In this document: piece after piece, positions 24,722 to 33,941 of the stretch
Layout: every line of letters starts with the position of its first letter
Position numbering within the stretch: the stretch's first letter is position 1
Source: a virus
Length of the DNA stretch: 64,000 bases
Virus record (IMG/VR): IMGVR_UViG_3300042691_033239
Coordinates: 1 to 64,000 of that record
Reading direction: 5' to 3' (one strand)
The notes under the pieces: generated by a model
Databases searched by the model: none
Told to the model about the DNA's origin: nothing
Seen by the model: the letters and a program-made list of their open reading frames with translations, nothing else
Program-made: the position numbers and the translations under genes

Positions 24722-25867
24722 TTATCTACCCGGATCTTTAAACATTCCCGAAACTTCTGAATTGTATGCATGGGCAGTTGCAGACAATTGCCCACTGGAA
24801 ATCATGCTATGATTTGACATATTCATTTTTTCTTGAATTCTCTTCTGTACTTCACTCATTCCACTATTATCATGCGTATTATTTGTTGGTGGAGCTTGAT
24901 TCTTCATTTTTCTTAATTTCATTTCTGGCGAAGATGGATCTACCATTGTAGGAGGAAGTGACATTTCCGTATCTACAGCGCCCATCGGAGGCGGAATGAC
25001 AGGCATTGCTGTATAATTATTATTCTGCATTCTAGGCATTGGAGGTGGCATCATCATTGCCTCATTATTCTGTTGTGGCATATAATGATTTGGATATGTC
25101 GGATCCATCATAGGGTTATTTTGTCTAGGAGCATGATTATGCATTGGCATTGGCGGCATCATTGAAACCGCAGGATCAAATGTCGGCTCCATCATTGAGT
25201 AATCATAGTTATTTTCATTCAACATTTGTCTCTGAGGGACTTGCTGTTGCGCAGCCATTGCCTGCTGCCTTCTCATTTGCTGTTCTCTCATTGCATATTG
25301 CCTTACTTCATTAGCATATTGAACTTGATAGTCATCATCTGGAATCGGTTCTGTTCCCTCAAAGAATGAGGCCATTCCCTTCTTATTGCTTCTAGGAACG
25401 CTAGGGTCGCCAAATGAGGCACCACCACCGCCACCGCCGACACCGCCATATCCATAGCCGCCCATCCCAGAAACTACTTGCTGCATATCAGAATATCCAG
25501 ATTGACGATCTACGCTAAAATCACCATATCCTTCCCCCTCATCTTCAAATACACGAACAAGAGGATCATCATACTCAGATGGCTTATTATTTTTAGGAGG
25601 CTGATTACTTGCCGCTTGTTTTCTTCTTTCCGGAGCATTTGAATTTTGACCATTTTGCGGTCTATTGCTATTCTGCTTTGCGCCCTGCGTGAATTTTCTA
25701 GTAATCTCTTCTTCTTTCTTTTTGAGTAAGCCTCTGATTTCATCAGATATATCTTCGATTACTGCTAATCTTATGGATTCAATCACATCTTCCAGCGTGT
25801 CATCTTCTAGCAAAATTTCTTTTACTATCATTCTAAACTGATCTAAATTTATTTTAAGTGTAGACAT
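24722..25867 (-). CDS. Asn/Met/Pro-rich putative internal head protein
   Basis: 381 residues. N-terminus: MSTLKINLDQFRMIVKEILLEDD, an amphipathic helix ending in LLE, like the candidate capsid-targeting peptides elsewhere in the window. A charged helical region follows (about 25-60, KKKEEEITRKF). Then come glycine-rich (GYGYGGVGGGGGG, about 134-146) and Met/Pro/Gln/Asn-rich stretches (about 190-330) of low complexity. The C-terminal 60 residues contain a charged helix (MSEVQKRIQEKMNMS). AAGGAATAATA precedes the ATG. It lies between the protease and scaffold genes, where T4 encodes core proteins, so a prohead core or packaged protein is the best guess. Confidence 0.68.
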   Translation of the reverse strand: MSTLKINLDQFRMIVKEILLEDDTLEDVIESIRLAVIEDISDEIRGLLKKKEEEITRKFTQGAKQNSNRPQNGQNSNAPERRKQAASNQPPKNNKPSEYDDPLVRVFEDEGEGYGDFSVDRQSGYSDMQQVVSGMGGYGYGGVGGGGGGASFGDPSVPRSNKKGMASFFEGTEPIPDDDYQVQYANEVRQYAMREQQMRRQQAMAAQQQVPQRQMLNENNYDYSMMEPTFDPAVSMMPPMPMHNHAPRQNNPMMDPTYPNHYMPQQNNEAMMMPPPMPRMQNNNYTAMPVIPPPMGAVDTEMSLPPTMVDPSSPEMKLRKMKNQAPPTNNTHDNSGMSEVQKRIQEKMNMSNHSMISSGQLSATAHAYNSEVSGMFKDPGR

Positions 25868-25898
25868 TATTATTCCTTTATTTATTAATGTTTATATA

Positions 25899-26312
25899 TT
25901 ATACACCAGTACCGGATATAAATTCAATAGCAGATGTTTTATTTGCGACTCTAAAAGATGAAACAGATGCAATTAATTCAAAATTGGCATCAGAGCTTGA
26001 AGACATATACAATATGCCAGTTCTAAGAGGCAAAGATACACTTTGCTGTGGAGCCAATGAAAAGTAATTTGAATTCGCTAGCCCAGGCTGAGTAAATCCG
26101 AATTTTATAGAACTTCCTGATCCTGTTAGTTCTGTATTTGTCAATGTTAATGAAATTGTTGCGTAATCAAAAAGCAAATAGCTTAAATAATTACCAGATG
26201 ACGCAGATAAAACAGTAATAGGATCATAACTGCTAGATATTGATGTTGTTACAACATAAGGCAATCCTGGAGTTAAATAAAAACCTGGAGCGCCGCTTCC
26301 ACCAATTGCCAT
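25899..26312 (-). CDS. Small beta-rich head protein
   Basis: 137 residues, Ser/Thr/Gly/Leu-rich with few charges, beginning MAIGGSGAPGFYLTPGLPYV and ending IEFISGTGV. The composition suggests a beta-sandwich that attaches to the capsid surface or is part of a decoration complex, comparable in type to the 16608 product. It starts 5 nt after the protease stop and shares a ribosome-binding region GGAGAATAGG with the end of that gene. No T4 counterpart is recognised. Confidence 0.65.
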   Translation of the reverse strand: MAIGGSGAPGFYLTPGLPYVVTTSISSSYDPITVLSASSGNYLSYLLFDYATISLTLTNTELTGSGSSIKFGFTQPGLANSNYFSLAPQQSVSLPLRTGILYMSSSSDANFELIASVSSFRVANKTSAIEFISGTGV

Positions 26313-26317
26313 ATATA

Positions 26318-27460
26318 TTACCTATTCTCCATTTTTAATCTATTGTAATTCTCAGCAATACGATCAAGTTCATTGTCTAAATAAAAGTTTCTTCCACTCT
26401 CATTCAGATACATTTTTATTTCATCTGGCGTAACTTCCCTTCCTTCCTTGAAAACAAATGCGCCTGGAGTTGATGGTTCTGAAACAATATCCCAACATAC
26501 AAGCATAAAATCATCTTGCACTACGTTAGCGCCATTTACCAATTGGGTAGATCCTAATCCTCTTGAAGAAACACCCAGCGTGCATTCCGCCAAAACTATT
26601 GATTTGACTAGATCTCCCATTGGGGTAGGAATTAGCTCTAATCTGCCCCATAGTTCGTTGGGATTCTCTCTAGACCACCATGTTTCGGTAATAACATGAG
26701 ATGTCTTCTGGATTGAAACAACTACCGAGTCTGGATGATCACAATTTCCAGTAAAAAATGCATCGCCTTCTCTTTTAGCAAGCCAATTTCCAGAAGGAGT
26801 GGTAACGCAATATACCATTCCATCATAATTAACTTTATCTATATTTACATTTTTTCCGCTAATAAAATTAACAGAAAGTCCATATGTTTCATAAAAGATC
26901 TTCTTTTTATTTTTTGATAATAGAGATATTGCTTTTTCATAAAATGGATTTCCATTCTTATCAAAAAATACCATTTTATGACTATCAGTAACGAGTATAT
27001 CAAGATTAGCATCAGAATTAGTAAATCTGATCATATCGCCATGATGCATTCTCTCTGTTTTAGCTAAAACAGGCTCAAGAATAAGTTCTTTGGTATTCAT
27101 ATCCATGGAAAACACCAACTCACCAATCTCTACGTCTTTAAGAAACTTCCATCCGGATCCTGTCATTATCTGAGTTTTATCATCAACACATTCCCCGTAA
27201 CTACTTCTTTGGGCTATAACCCTTTGATAATTATCAACTTCTCTCTTTAGGATTTTATGAGGATATATTCTTTTATTGTGATTTAATGTTTCAGATTTTT
27301 GTAATACTCCCTTTAATATAATTTTACCATTAGAGCGTTTTTCAACATCAGCCGCATAAAATTTTTCGGGAGCTTCCCTTAGTATACGTATAGGATTTTT
27401 ATTTGATGACAATCCGCTAATACTTTCATATTTCTTTTCGCCATTATATGTATCTGACAT
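26318..27460 (-). CDS. Prohead maturation protease (gp21-like) interrupted by a mini-intein
   Basis: 380 residues, of which 91-239 are an intein; the spliced protease would have 231 residues, close to T4 gp21 (212, from memory). The N-extein carries the substrate-binding region (KGVLQKSETLNHNKRIYP, 51-68). The C-extein begins with Cys240, then DHPDS, where His242 is the expected catalytic histidine. The catalytic serine is in LGVSSRG (Ser298 or Ser299). The enzyme cuts scaffold, capsid and internal head proteins after (L/I)xE-type sites during head maturation. AGGAG lies 10 nt before the ATG. The order portal, two unknowns, protease, core, scaffold, capsid follows T4. Protease activity would depend on intein splicing. 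Confidence 0.92.
   Translation of the reverse strand: MSDTYNGEKKYESISGLSSNKNPIRILREAPEKFYAADVEKRSNGKIILKGVLQKSETLNHNKRIYPHKILKREVDNYQRVIAQRSSYGECVDDKTQIMTGSGWKFLKDVEIGELVFSMDMNTKELILEPVLAKTERMHHGDMIRFTNSDANLDILVTDSHKMVFFDKNGNPFYEKAISLLSKNKKKIFYETYGLSVNFISGKNVNIDKVNYDGMVYCVTTPSGNWLAKREGDAFFTGNCDHPDSVVVSIQKTSHVITETWWSRENPNELWGRLELIPTPMGDLVKSIVLAECTLGVSSRGLGSTQLVNGANVVQDDFMLVCWDIVSEPSTPGAFVFKEGREVTPDEIKMYLNESGRNFYLDNELDRIAENYNRLKMENR
26744..27190 (-). other. Mini-intein in the prohead protease
   Basis: 149 residues spanning Cys91 to Asn239 of the protease frame. The N-terminal splicing block starts CVDDKTQIMTGSGWKFLKDV; block B has the T..H pair in TDSHKMV (about residue 158-164); the C-terminal blocks read YDGMVYCVTTPSGNWLAKRE and end FFTGN followed by extein Cys. 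The penultimate residue is Gly instead of His, as in other phage inteins I recall. The length leaves no room for a homing endonuclease. Cys1, Asn at the end and Cys+1 are all present, so splicing should be possible. The insertion is beside the catalytic DHP motif. Confidence 0.93.
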
Positions 27461-27485
27461 ATTTAAAATTCTCCTATAATAAACT

Positions 27486-27908
27486 TTACTTACTATCCAT
27501 TATATTAACTATAGCATTTGATGATTCTTTAATTTCTTTAATTTTTCTCTTTATTATTGGAGACTTTATTATACTATTAAAATATATTTTTGCTATTTTC
27601 ATTGCTTCTTTACTACCATTTAAATATAAGTAAAACTTACCATTAATTTTTGGAACAATTCTTGAATATGATTTCTTCAGACCTGCCCTATCTTTCAAAG
27701 TAAAATAAACACTTGGAAATTCAGGATCTTCTTCAAAAGAATCTTTAACCATCTCTATCCAATCCATAGATGTCATTTCAGAGTAAATTAAAGAACAAAT
27801 TTCTGTTCTTTTCATATAATTTTTTTCTATTGCATTTTGAAGATCTTTTGGAATTGCCCCAATGTATGAATTGATCTTTTGAGATATATCGTCATTTATT
27901 TTATTCAT
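27486..27908 (-). CDS. Head-cluster protein, unknown, 140 residues
   Basis: A helical N-terminal half (about 1-60), a central strand-rich part (FPSVYFTLKDRAGLKKSY) and a Lys/Ile-rich C-terminus. One cysteine; no motif recognised. It starts 7 nt after the stop of the gene at 27916 and lies 25 nt before the protease gene. T4 has small core genes 67 and 68 between portal and protease, so a core role is possible by position, but sequence resemblance cannot be judged by eye. Confidence 0.65.
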   Translation of the reverse strand: MNKINDDISQKINSYIGAIPKDLQNAIEKNYMKRTEICSLIYSEMTSMDWIEMVKDSFEEDPEFPSVYFTLKDRAGLKKSYSRIVPKINGKFYLYLNGSKEAMKIAKIYFNSIIKSPIIKRKIKEIKESSNAIVNIMDSK

Positions 27909-27915
27909 ATTATTA

Positions 27916-28782
27916 TTACAATATTTTTTCCAAATTTAATCCTTCTAATATATGTTCTGTCGCAGCATCAACAGACAGTTCGGATATTGATTCATTTGTG
28001 TATGAATTTTTAATATTAAGTATTTTATCTGATAGTTCAGGTGAAGTAGATACAGAATTATTATATGCTGTATCTATAAATTCATATATTTTTTCTATTT
28101 TTTTAGATAAAAATTTTCTATACGTTGATTCATCAAGATTGCCCATATCATAAGCACTCCAATTATCAATAACATCAGATTGATACTTAGTTAAGTTCTC
28201 TGTCTCATTCAAGATATTTTCTGCCAAAGTCTTTATGAACTCATCTGATTGAACCATCTTCATTTCTTCTTCATTAAGATTCTCAATTTCTTTTTTCTTT
28301 TCGCTTTTTGAATTTAAATTTTCATATATTAAATTTTCATAATGCGCTATTGAATCATAATTGCTCTTTTCCATAGATTCAATTAGCCCATATATCGATG
28401 CAAATAATCTATAGTTATCAACATCTTTATCATACAATGAATTTGACAATGTGTGATTTATTTCTTTGATAAGATTTGATTTTTCTATATATGATTGTCT
28501 CAAATTTATAGACTTTATATTTTCTTTAAATTCTTTTATAGACATTGCTCTGAGAATATCATTACTGAATTTAGATTCAGTAAGAGATCTAACCGCATTA
28601 AGTTCTTTTCCTAATTCTGTGTTTTTGTCAAAATATCTAATTGCAATGTCAATAGCAAGATCTGCCGATGCCTTATCGTTTTTGACAGAAACCATCTCAG
28701 CTATATAAGATGTAATCCACTCAAAAAGTAATCCGGCATTTCTCTTTTTATTGTGCCTTATGCCTGTTTCTAACTGTGGCAT
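27916..28782 (-). CDS. Conserved head-cluster protein between portal and protease
   Basis: 288 residues from the ATG at 28782, preceded by a very strong GAGGAGGAA and only 4 nt after the portal stop; the longer frame to 28827 overlaps the portal gene and was rejected. The N-terminus MPQLETGIRHNKKRNAGLLF resembles proteins I recall from T4-like marine phages (pattern HNKKRNxGLxxEF), where they occupy the same place. The rest is helical and charged, with an acidic stretch around 175-200. Probable core or portal-associated protein; exact function unknown. Confidence 0.7.
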   Translation of the reverse strand: MPQLETGIRHNKKRNAGLLFEWITSYIAEMVSVKNDKASADLAIDIAIRYFDKNTELGKELNAVRSLTESKFSNDILRAMSIKEFKENIKSINLRQSYIEKSNLIKEINHTLSNSLYDKDVDNYRLFASIYGLIESMEKSNYDSIAHYENLIYENLNSKSEKKKEIENLNEEEMKMVQSDEFIKTLAENILNETENLTKYQSDVIDNWSAYDMGNLDESTYRKFLSKKIEKIYEFIDTAYNNSVSTSPELSDKILNIKNSYTNESISELSVDAATEHILEGLNLEKIL

Positions 28783-28786
28783 AGTA

Positions 28787-31387
28787 TTATTCCTCCTCAT
28801 TGATCTTAAATCTAAATATACTGCCATTTCCGTCTGTCAATTTTTTATTTTTCTTGCTTTCTCTAATTTCTGCTTTTTTGGCATCCATTTGAGATTTTGC
28901 AGAATTTTCATTATTATTTTTTGAAGCTTCCTGTGATTTCATCACTTGTCTAACCGCATCCAATTCAATCTTCTTCTTACTTTCCTTCTCTTGTCTTTTC
29001 TGAATCACATCCTGACTTGTCATTGTTGTTGTCGTTGGTTTTGTAGCCGATTGCGTTGCCGTATTATTTTCAGGTTCTTTTGTCTCCTTGGAATCCGCAT
29101 TATTAATAATTTTTTCCATTTTTTCTGTAGTATCATCCAAGAATGATTCAATAGTCCCATTTTTACCAGAAACCAACTCAGACAAATACTCTAAGTTTAT
29201 TTCATTGATAATATCCTGGTCATCTATATTATTATCTAATTCATTTTCCATTAGTTTGACATTGAACATCATACTATCAATCTGATCATCAAATTTCCTT
29301 GCGTATTTTCCGCTTTCTGATCGTAATATATCTTCAATGGATTTTTTATTTGGTCTTACCTTTGAATCATTTATAAATGGCTTTTGCCTTACCGCATCAT
29401 TGTGTCTTCCTGTATCAACAGATATATGTCTTCTGCCAGTTCCATGATTGTCTTTACCGGATATTCTAGCTGAACTCCCCGGCTCTATTTTTCTGCCAGC
29501 CCCAGGCGCTCTCTTTCTGTCTTTTGTGTTTCTTGCTGTAGGTTCTCTATATTCACCATCTTTTCTCTTTAGATCATCATCTTCTCTTGGAGGAACTAAA
29601 TCAGACATAGGGGCAATGGCAATTGCATCCCTAATATCTTTCTTCAATGTTTGCTTCCTTCTTCTATCGAATTGAGCTAAATCATCTTTGGATTTGTAAA
29701 CTTTATTTCCTTCCGGATCAAATGGGCCTTGGAAAAGATCTTCGATTTCACTTGAAGGTTCTGCCTCAGCATCACCGCCAGTGTCACCGCCAGTGTCACC
29801 ACCAGTGTCATCTCCACCGAAATCATCGGTTCCTAAATCGTCAAATCCACCACCAATGTCACCACCGCCGAAATCATCTCCACCCGAATCATCGGTATTA
29901 TCTTCCATAGGGTCGGATAATCCAAATTCAGACCCGGCACCGCCCAATTCATCAAAAGCGCCATCCTTAAGTTTGCCCAATATTCCTTCAAGCTTAGCTT
30001 CTCTGATTTTATCTTGCGTTACTTCTTCAATTTCATCGTCATCCCATCCCATTACTCTCTTATACAAATATCTTTGAGGAATGCCAGCAGGAGCAGAAGA
30101 TAATATCTCAAACTTCTGTCTGAAAATTTCCATTCTCTGTTGCTGTTCTAATAATGAAGATGAAGCTAAAGTAATATCAAAATCTCTAAGTGCATCTTCG
30201 GGTGAAAATCCGTGAAAAGTTAAGTGAATTAATGCTATTTTTTTAAGCTCTGAAACTATTAGTTTTTGAATGCGCATAATCTGCTGAGCGAACATAATGT
30301 TTAAACCCGTCAATGCTGTTTTTGCAGCGTCGGATGAATCTGTGTAATTCAAATAAGGCTTTGGTACGCCAACAGCAGTAAATAATTGGGCCTGTAAATA
30401 CTCCAAATCGCTTGTGCCGTCCGTCCACTGACCTCCCGGTAGTGTTTCAATGGTTGTGCCTTCGCCGCCTCTAACACCCACATAATAATCATTCTCAAGA
30501 GACAATGCACTATGTCTAAGATCCAGTCTTCCGGTATCATTGTCCTGCAAGATCTGATTCTTCATTCTTGTCTTTTGTAATTCGATGAATGTCTCGACAT
30601 CTTCTGGCGGAAGATTGCCAACATCAATCTTAAAAACTCTTCTTTCTGGTGCTCTAACAATTCGATATACCATCAAAGCATCTTCAAGAAGATTAATCAT
30701 TCTCCATATTTTTCGGGAAGATTCTAGAACAGACGTTCCATAAGGTAAAAACTCATCACTAAACTTAAGTCTAAAATGAACCATTTGCGAGGCATCAATG
30801 ACTCCCGCGCCTTCTGCATTTACTCTGTATTTTACTTCCCATAAACCTGTCTGTTTATTGTGGTATTCTTCTCTTTCCACTGAGTCTACAGGCAATGGTC
30901 TTGCGCCAACTACGCCATAATCCCCTTCTATTTGAAGATACATGAAATAGTCGCCATACTTACATAAGTTTCTTGCAAGAGGATATAGTTCCGTAGACAT
31001 ATTTAATATATCTTCAAATAAAACATTCAATATGTTTTTTATTCTAGGATTATTTGATTTAATAATAATGGTTCTGCCCATCTCATCCATTCCAGAAACA
31101 GATGTGGCGTAAACGTCAAGAGCCCTGGCAATAATTGGAGTAAATTCCATTACACCAAAGTCCTGATAGCGGTATCCTCTGGTTACTGCATTTCCATTAT
31201 AATAATAAGGATCTCTTACTCCTAAGAAATTGGAATCATGAAGAACCCTTCCTAATTCTGCTTTTTTCTCACTCCTCAATTCCTTGGGAACCCTCATTCT
31301 TACTTTAGGGCCGTTATTGAAGATTCTTTGAAATGTATTTATGAAATCTGCTGTATTATTCTTTGGTCTTTTTTTCTTTTCTGCCAT
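28787..31387 (-). CDS. Portal protein (gp20-like) with long low-complexity C-terminus
   Basis: Forms the dodecameric portal at one capsid vertex through which DNA is packaged. I choose the ATG at 31387 (866 residues), with AGGAAGG 14 nt upstream; the ATG at 31414 has none. About the first 490 residues resemble T4 gp20 in order and character, with LEYLQAQLFTAVGVPKPYLN (about 345-365) and an adjoining helix (ALTGLNIMFAQQIMRIQKLI) typical of portal proteins. T4 gp20 has 524 residues. Here the C-terminus adds over 300: a Gly/Asp repeat (DDFGGGD, TGGDTGGD, about 515-565), a basic segment and a Lys/Glu-rich end. The extra part may lie inside the head. It follows the terminase gene directly. Confidence 0.93.
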   Translation of the reverse strand: MAEKKKRPKNNTADFINTFQRIFNNGPKVRMRVPKELRSEKKAELGRVLHDSNFLGVRDPYYYNGNAVTRGYRYQDFGVMEFTPIIARALDVYATSVSGMDEMGRTIIIKSNNPRIKNILNVLFEDILNMSTELYPLARNLCKYGDYFMYLQIEGDYGVVGARPLPVDSVEREEYHNKQTGLWEVKYRVNAEGAGVIDASQMVHFRLKFSDEFLPYGTSVLESSRKIWRMINLLEDALMVYRIVRAPERRVFKIDVGNLPPEDVETFIELQKTRMKNQILQDNDTGRLDLRHSALSLENDYYVGVRGGEGTTIETLPGGQWTDGTSDLEYLQAQLFTAVGVPKPYLNYTDSSDAAKTALTGLNIMFAQQIMRIQKLIVSELKKIALIHLTFHGFSPEDALRDFDITLASSSLLEQQQRMEIFRQKFEILSSAPAGIPQRYLYKRVMGWDDDEIEEVTQDKIREAKLEGILGKLKDGAFDELGGAGSEFGLSDPMEDNTDDSGGDDFGGGDIGGGFDDLGTDDFGGDDTGGDTGGDTGGDAEAEPSSEIEDLFQGPFDPEGNKVYKSKDDLAQFDRRRKQTLKKDIRDAIAIAPMSDLVPPREDDDLKRKDGEYREPTARNTKDRKRAPGAGRKIEPGSSARISGKDNHGTGRRHISVDTGRHNDAVRQKPFINDSKVRPNKKSIEDILRSESGKYARKFDDQIDSMMFNVKLMENELDNNIDDQDIINEINLEYLSELVSGKNGTIESFLDDTTEKMEKIINNADSKETKEPENNTATQSATKPTTTTMTSQDVIQKRQEKESKKKIELDAVRQVMKSQEASKNNNENSAKSQMDAKKAEIRESKKNKKLTDGNGSIFRFKINEEE
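29773..29808. repeat. Three 12-nt tandem repeats in the portal gene
   Basis: CACCGCCAGTGT at 29773-29784 and 29785-29796, then CACCACCAGTGT at 29797-29808, encode the TGGD repeats of the portal C-terminal extension. Such units expand by slippage, so copy number may vary between related phages. Confidence 0.7.
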
Positions 31388-31465
31388 GTGTTCTTTATCT
31401 GCCTTCCTATTCATGAAGTTGGCTTGTAATATCTTTTATTACACACTTTTCTTGATTATCTATAT

Positions 31466-31494
31466 TATATAGCATTTATGCAGCCGCAAATCAA
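31466..31494 (-). promoter_or_regulatory. Possible promoter upstream of the portal gene
   Basis: On the minus strand TTGATT (31494-31489), a 17 nt spacer, then TATATA, overlapping a perfect TATAAT two nt later. It lies in the 137-nt gap between terminase and portal genes, the largest gap in the head cluster. It could be sigma70-like or a phage-type late promoter; AT-richness makes chance matches likely. Confidence 0.35.
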
Positions 31495-31524
31495 CGAAAA
31501 ATAATCATTTTACCATCCAATGCT

Positions 31525-33252
31525 TTAGTATTTTGGTATCCAATGGTTTAATTTTTTCTTTGTCTGCGGATTTGTGCCGCCTGATCCCCCAAGAATATCC
31601 ATCACAAAATCATTTACAACGCCGCTTCTTTCAGTAAACCCATTCAATGCTGATTTATTTGTGTAAACTCCCGAATGCTGTTTATAAGGATCATCAATAA
31701 ATTTTGTATGTGGCATGGAGTCTGATCTTGTATTGACAATTGAAATTGAGTTTCCTAATGCCTTTGTCATTTCTAATTTTGTTTTTGCATATCCCATTGC
31801 TGTTTCTCTACACCATATAGCAAATGCAAAAGCCATTACTAAGTCGTCGTTACATCCCTTCGCTGCCTGTAATTTTGAATTTTTCCAAATAAATGTATTA
31901 AATTCATCCATTAGTCTTTCTGAGAATGGTGTATATCTTCTTTTCTCTAATTGCTGTATCATTTCAGTGATAAGCCTTTTTCTTGACTGATCTTGTGTAT
32001 TAAATCCAATTGAGTAATCATCATTATCATAGCCAGCATATACATTAACAACCGTAGGCATACCCCTTTTATCTTCAGCATACATATTTGGATATCCATA
32101 TTCTTTAATTTTTACAATTGTAACCTGAGCTACCGAGTTATTTTCTATACATATTGTTGCATTATTCCAATAATGACCAATTCCTATTAATAATTTTGCA
32201 AAATCTTCTGGTAATATTTTTCCTTGGAATTCTGCAACCTGCATTCCATTGCCAGCATTAATAACTTGAATAGTTGAATAGTCATCACTTTTACCTCCGG
32301 AAACGTCCGCTCCGATTACATAAGTTTCATCCCCAACCGGCCTATCCCATTCATAATATTTATTATGAGGAATCATAGGATTATTCAATCCTTTTCTTTT
32401 TATTAAACCATAATGATCTCTTAATTCAGATGAAAGAACAGCATCACCCGAAACAGCAAAGCTACAGAAGAATTCCTGCTGAATAATATTTTCATCCTGA
32501 ATCATGTTCCTTTGTTTTTCTAGCCATGCCGCATCTCTTGAAGGATCTACATCCCAAGGCAATTCCATCCACGTCCAGTCATTCTGCCCATTCTTTGCAC
32601 CAATAAATAAAGTATAAAATTGTCCTGACGTTCCATTTGGAGAGGACAACATCATAATTTTACCACCCGTAGAAATTGCAGGAGCGATAGATGCCCAAAT
32701 GCCATCAGGACCATCAAAGCCATCAATAAATGCAGCTTCGTCAACAATAAGATATGCAATTGCTTGACCACGCAAAGATCCAATACTCGATCCCGTTGCC
32801 ATAACCTTAGATCCATTTAGCCAAGATATTGCAGTTGCATTGTTTTCTTTAATTGGATATAACTGCTTAAAATGATTAGGAAGATAATCGTAAGCAAACT
32901 GCACTTTGGCTAGGAAGTTCTTCGCTGTTGTCAAGTTCGTAGCAATTGCGGCCACCAACTGTGAATCATGAAATAGACAATACCATAGACAAAATGCTGC
33001 ACCAACCGTGGTAACACCCAACTGTCGAGATTTCGCAATGATTGTTTTATCCTTACTCTTCATGTTTCTCAGAATATCTTTCTGATATGGGTGAAGAGTA
33101 AATGGAATTGTTCCGCCCTTATTGGGAGACTGAATCTTTACATATTTTTGAATAAAGAAAATAGGATCGCTTTTGCATTTTATAATGTCATCTGCGATTT
33201 CTTTCGTAAATTTCGGTGTAGGCCCGCCGCCTCTATTTGATTTTGTTGCCAT
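31525..33252 (-). CDS. Terminase large subunit (gp17-like)
   Basis: 575 residues. The packaging ATPase/nuclease that drives DNA into the prohead. ATPase: Walker A-type AKSRQLGVTT (73-82), Walker B YLIVDEA (167-173), coupling motif SSPNG (203-207). RNase-H-like nuclease: GADVSGG with Asp316, CIENN with Glu370 and NDDLVMA with Asp469/Asp470. Length is close to T4 gp17 (610). The adenine-binding segment HPYQKDIL (54-61) is also present. GGAG lies 14 nt before the ATG. The protein looks complete and active. In T4 the sheath and tube genes follow the terminase; here the portal gene does. Confidence 0.97.
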   Translation of the reverse strand: MATKSNRGGGPTPKFTKEIADDIIKCKSDPIFFIQKYVKIQSPNKGGTIPFTLHPYQKDILRNMKSKDKTIIAKSRQLGVTTVGAAFCLWYCLFHDSQLVAAIATNLTTAKNFLAKVQFAYDYLPNHFKQLYPIKENNATAISWLNGSKVMATGSSIGSLRGQAIAYLIVDEAAFIDGFDGPDGIWASIAPAISTGGKIMMLSSPNGTSGQFYTLFIGAKNGQNDWTWMELPWDVDPSRDAAWLEKQRNMIQDENIIQQEFFCSFAVSGDAVLSSELRDHYGLIKRKGLNNPMIPHNKYYEWDRPVGDETYVIGADVSGGKSDDYSTIQVINAGNGMQVAEFQGKILPEDFAKLLIGIGHYWNNATICIENNSVAQVTIVKIKEYGYPNMYAEDKRGMPTVVNVYAGYDNDDYSIGFNTQDQSRKRLITEMIQQLEKRRYTPFSERLMDEFNTFIWKNSKLQAAKGCNDDLVMAFAFAIWCRETAMGYAKTKLEMTKALGNSISIVNTRSDSMPHTKFIDDPYKQHSGVYTNKSALNGFTERSGVVNDFVMDILGGSGGTNPQTKKKLNHWIPKY

Positions 33253-33413
33253 TTATAATACATATTCTCCAATAAACATTCTATATTAAATATAGAGATT
33301 AATTAGATAATGTGTTTATCCGCAAATTTACATATAAAATTTACACACAAATTCATGGTCAATAATTTTCTCATTAGGGATCCAATACCATATGGATCCA
33401 AAAATATTGATTA

Positions 33414-33872
33414 TTATTCTTTGTCGGATGGAGATGTAGCTTTGAATGTCTGTGAAAGTCTAAGTAGATATGAGCTAGCCATGACATCCGCATTGACTAT
33501 GAATCCGCCCCTTGCATTTGCAGTATATTGCGCACCAATCATATCGGAGAAATCCTGAATAGGTGTTTCTGATTTAAGATTCACTTCTTCATGAAAGGAA
33601 ATTTCATACTCTTCTTTCACTTTCTCAATAATATCTTTGTATCTTTTTGTAGCTTCTCTTACTGCGAACATTTTTTGAGAAGGATTCTTTTCATAAGAAT
33701 GATAAACAATCTGAACTCTTTCTTCTGGATCGGCCGCATCCTTTTCGCTTGAGCCTACCGTAAATACTTTTGCGGTTACTCCGGTATTTGATACCACGCT
33801 TGATCCCACCCTCATTCTTACAGAATCGACAATTTGCTTTACTCTATCTGCTGTGCTATTTCCGTTGCCCAT
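33414..33872 (-). CDS. Unknown protein before the terminase gene (small terminase candidate)
   Basis: 152 residues. A helical start (TADRVKQIVDSVRMRVG), a central beta part and a charged helical segment around 85-105 (TKRYKDIIEKVKEEYE). AGGAAGG lies 10 nt upstream of the ATG. In T4 gene 16 (small terminase, 164 residues) lies just upstream of gene 17; the position and size would fit, but I see no helix-turn-helix or coiled-coil core that supports this. The gap to the terminase is about 160 nt. It could equally be a neck or head-completion protein. Low certainty on function, fair on being a gene. Confidence 0.65.
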   Translation of the reverse strand: MGNGNSTADRVKQIVDSVRMRVGSSVVSNTGVTAKVFTVGSSEKDAADPEERVQIVYHSYEKNPSQKMFAVREATKRYKDIIEKVKEEYEISFHEEVNLKSETPIQDFSDMIGAQYTANARGGFIVNADVMASSYLLRLSQTFKATSPSDKE

Positions 33873-33941
33873 ATTTCAATTACCTTCCTATATAATTAAC
33901 GACAGTAAATTATTTGTTATTACTATCATTAATTATATAGA

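Noticed and set aside
29781-30077. Plus-strand Pro/Ser-rich frame opposite the portal gene
   Set aside because: Complement of the Gly/Asp repeats in the portal C-terminus, with no ribosome-binding site.
31739-31767. TTGACA-17-TAATGC on the plus strand
   Set aside because: It is inside the terminase coding sequence, antisense, with a poor -10 and no gene to serve.
33414-33872. Firm assignment as gp16 small terminase
   Set aside because: Only position and size support it; no recognisable DNA-binding or oligomerisation motif.
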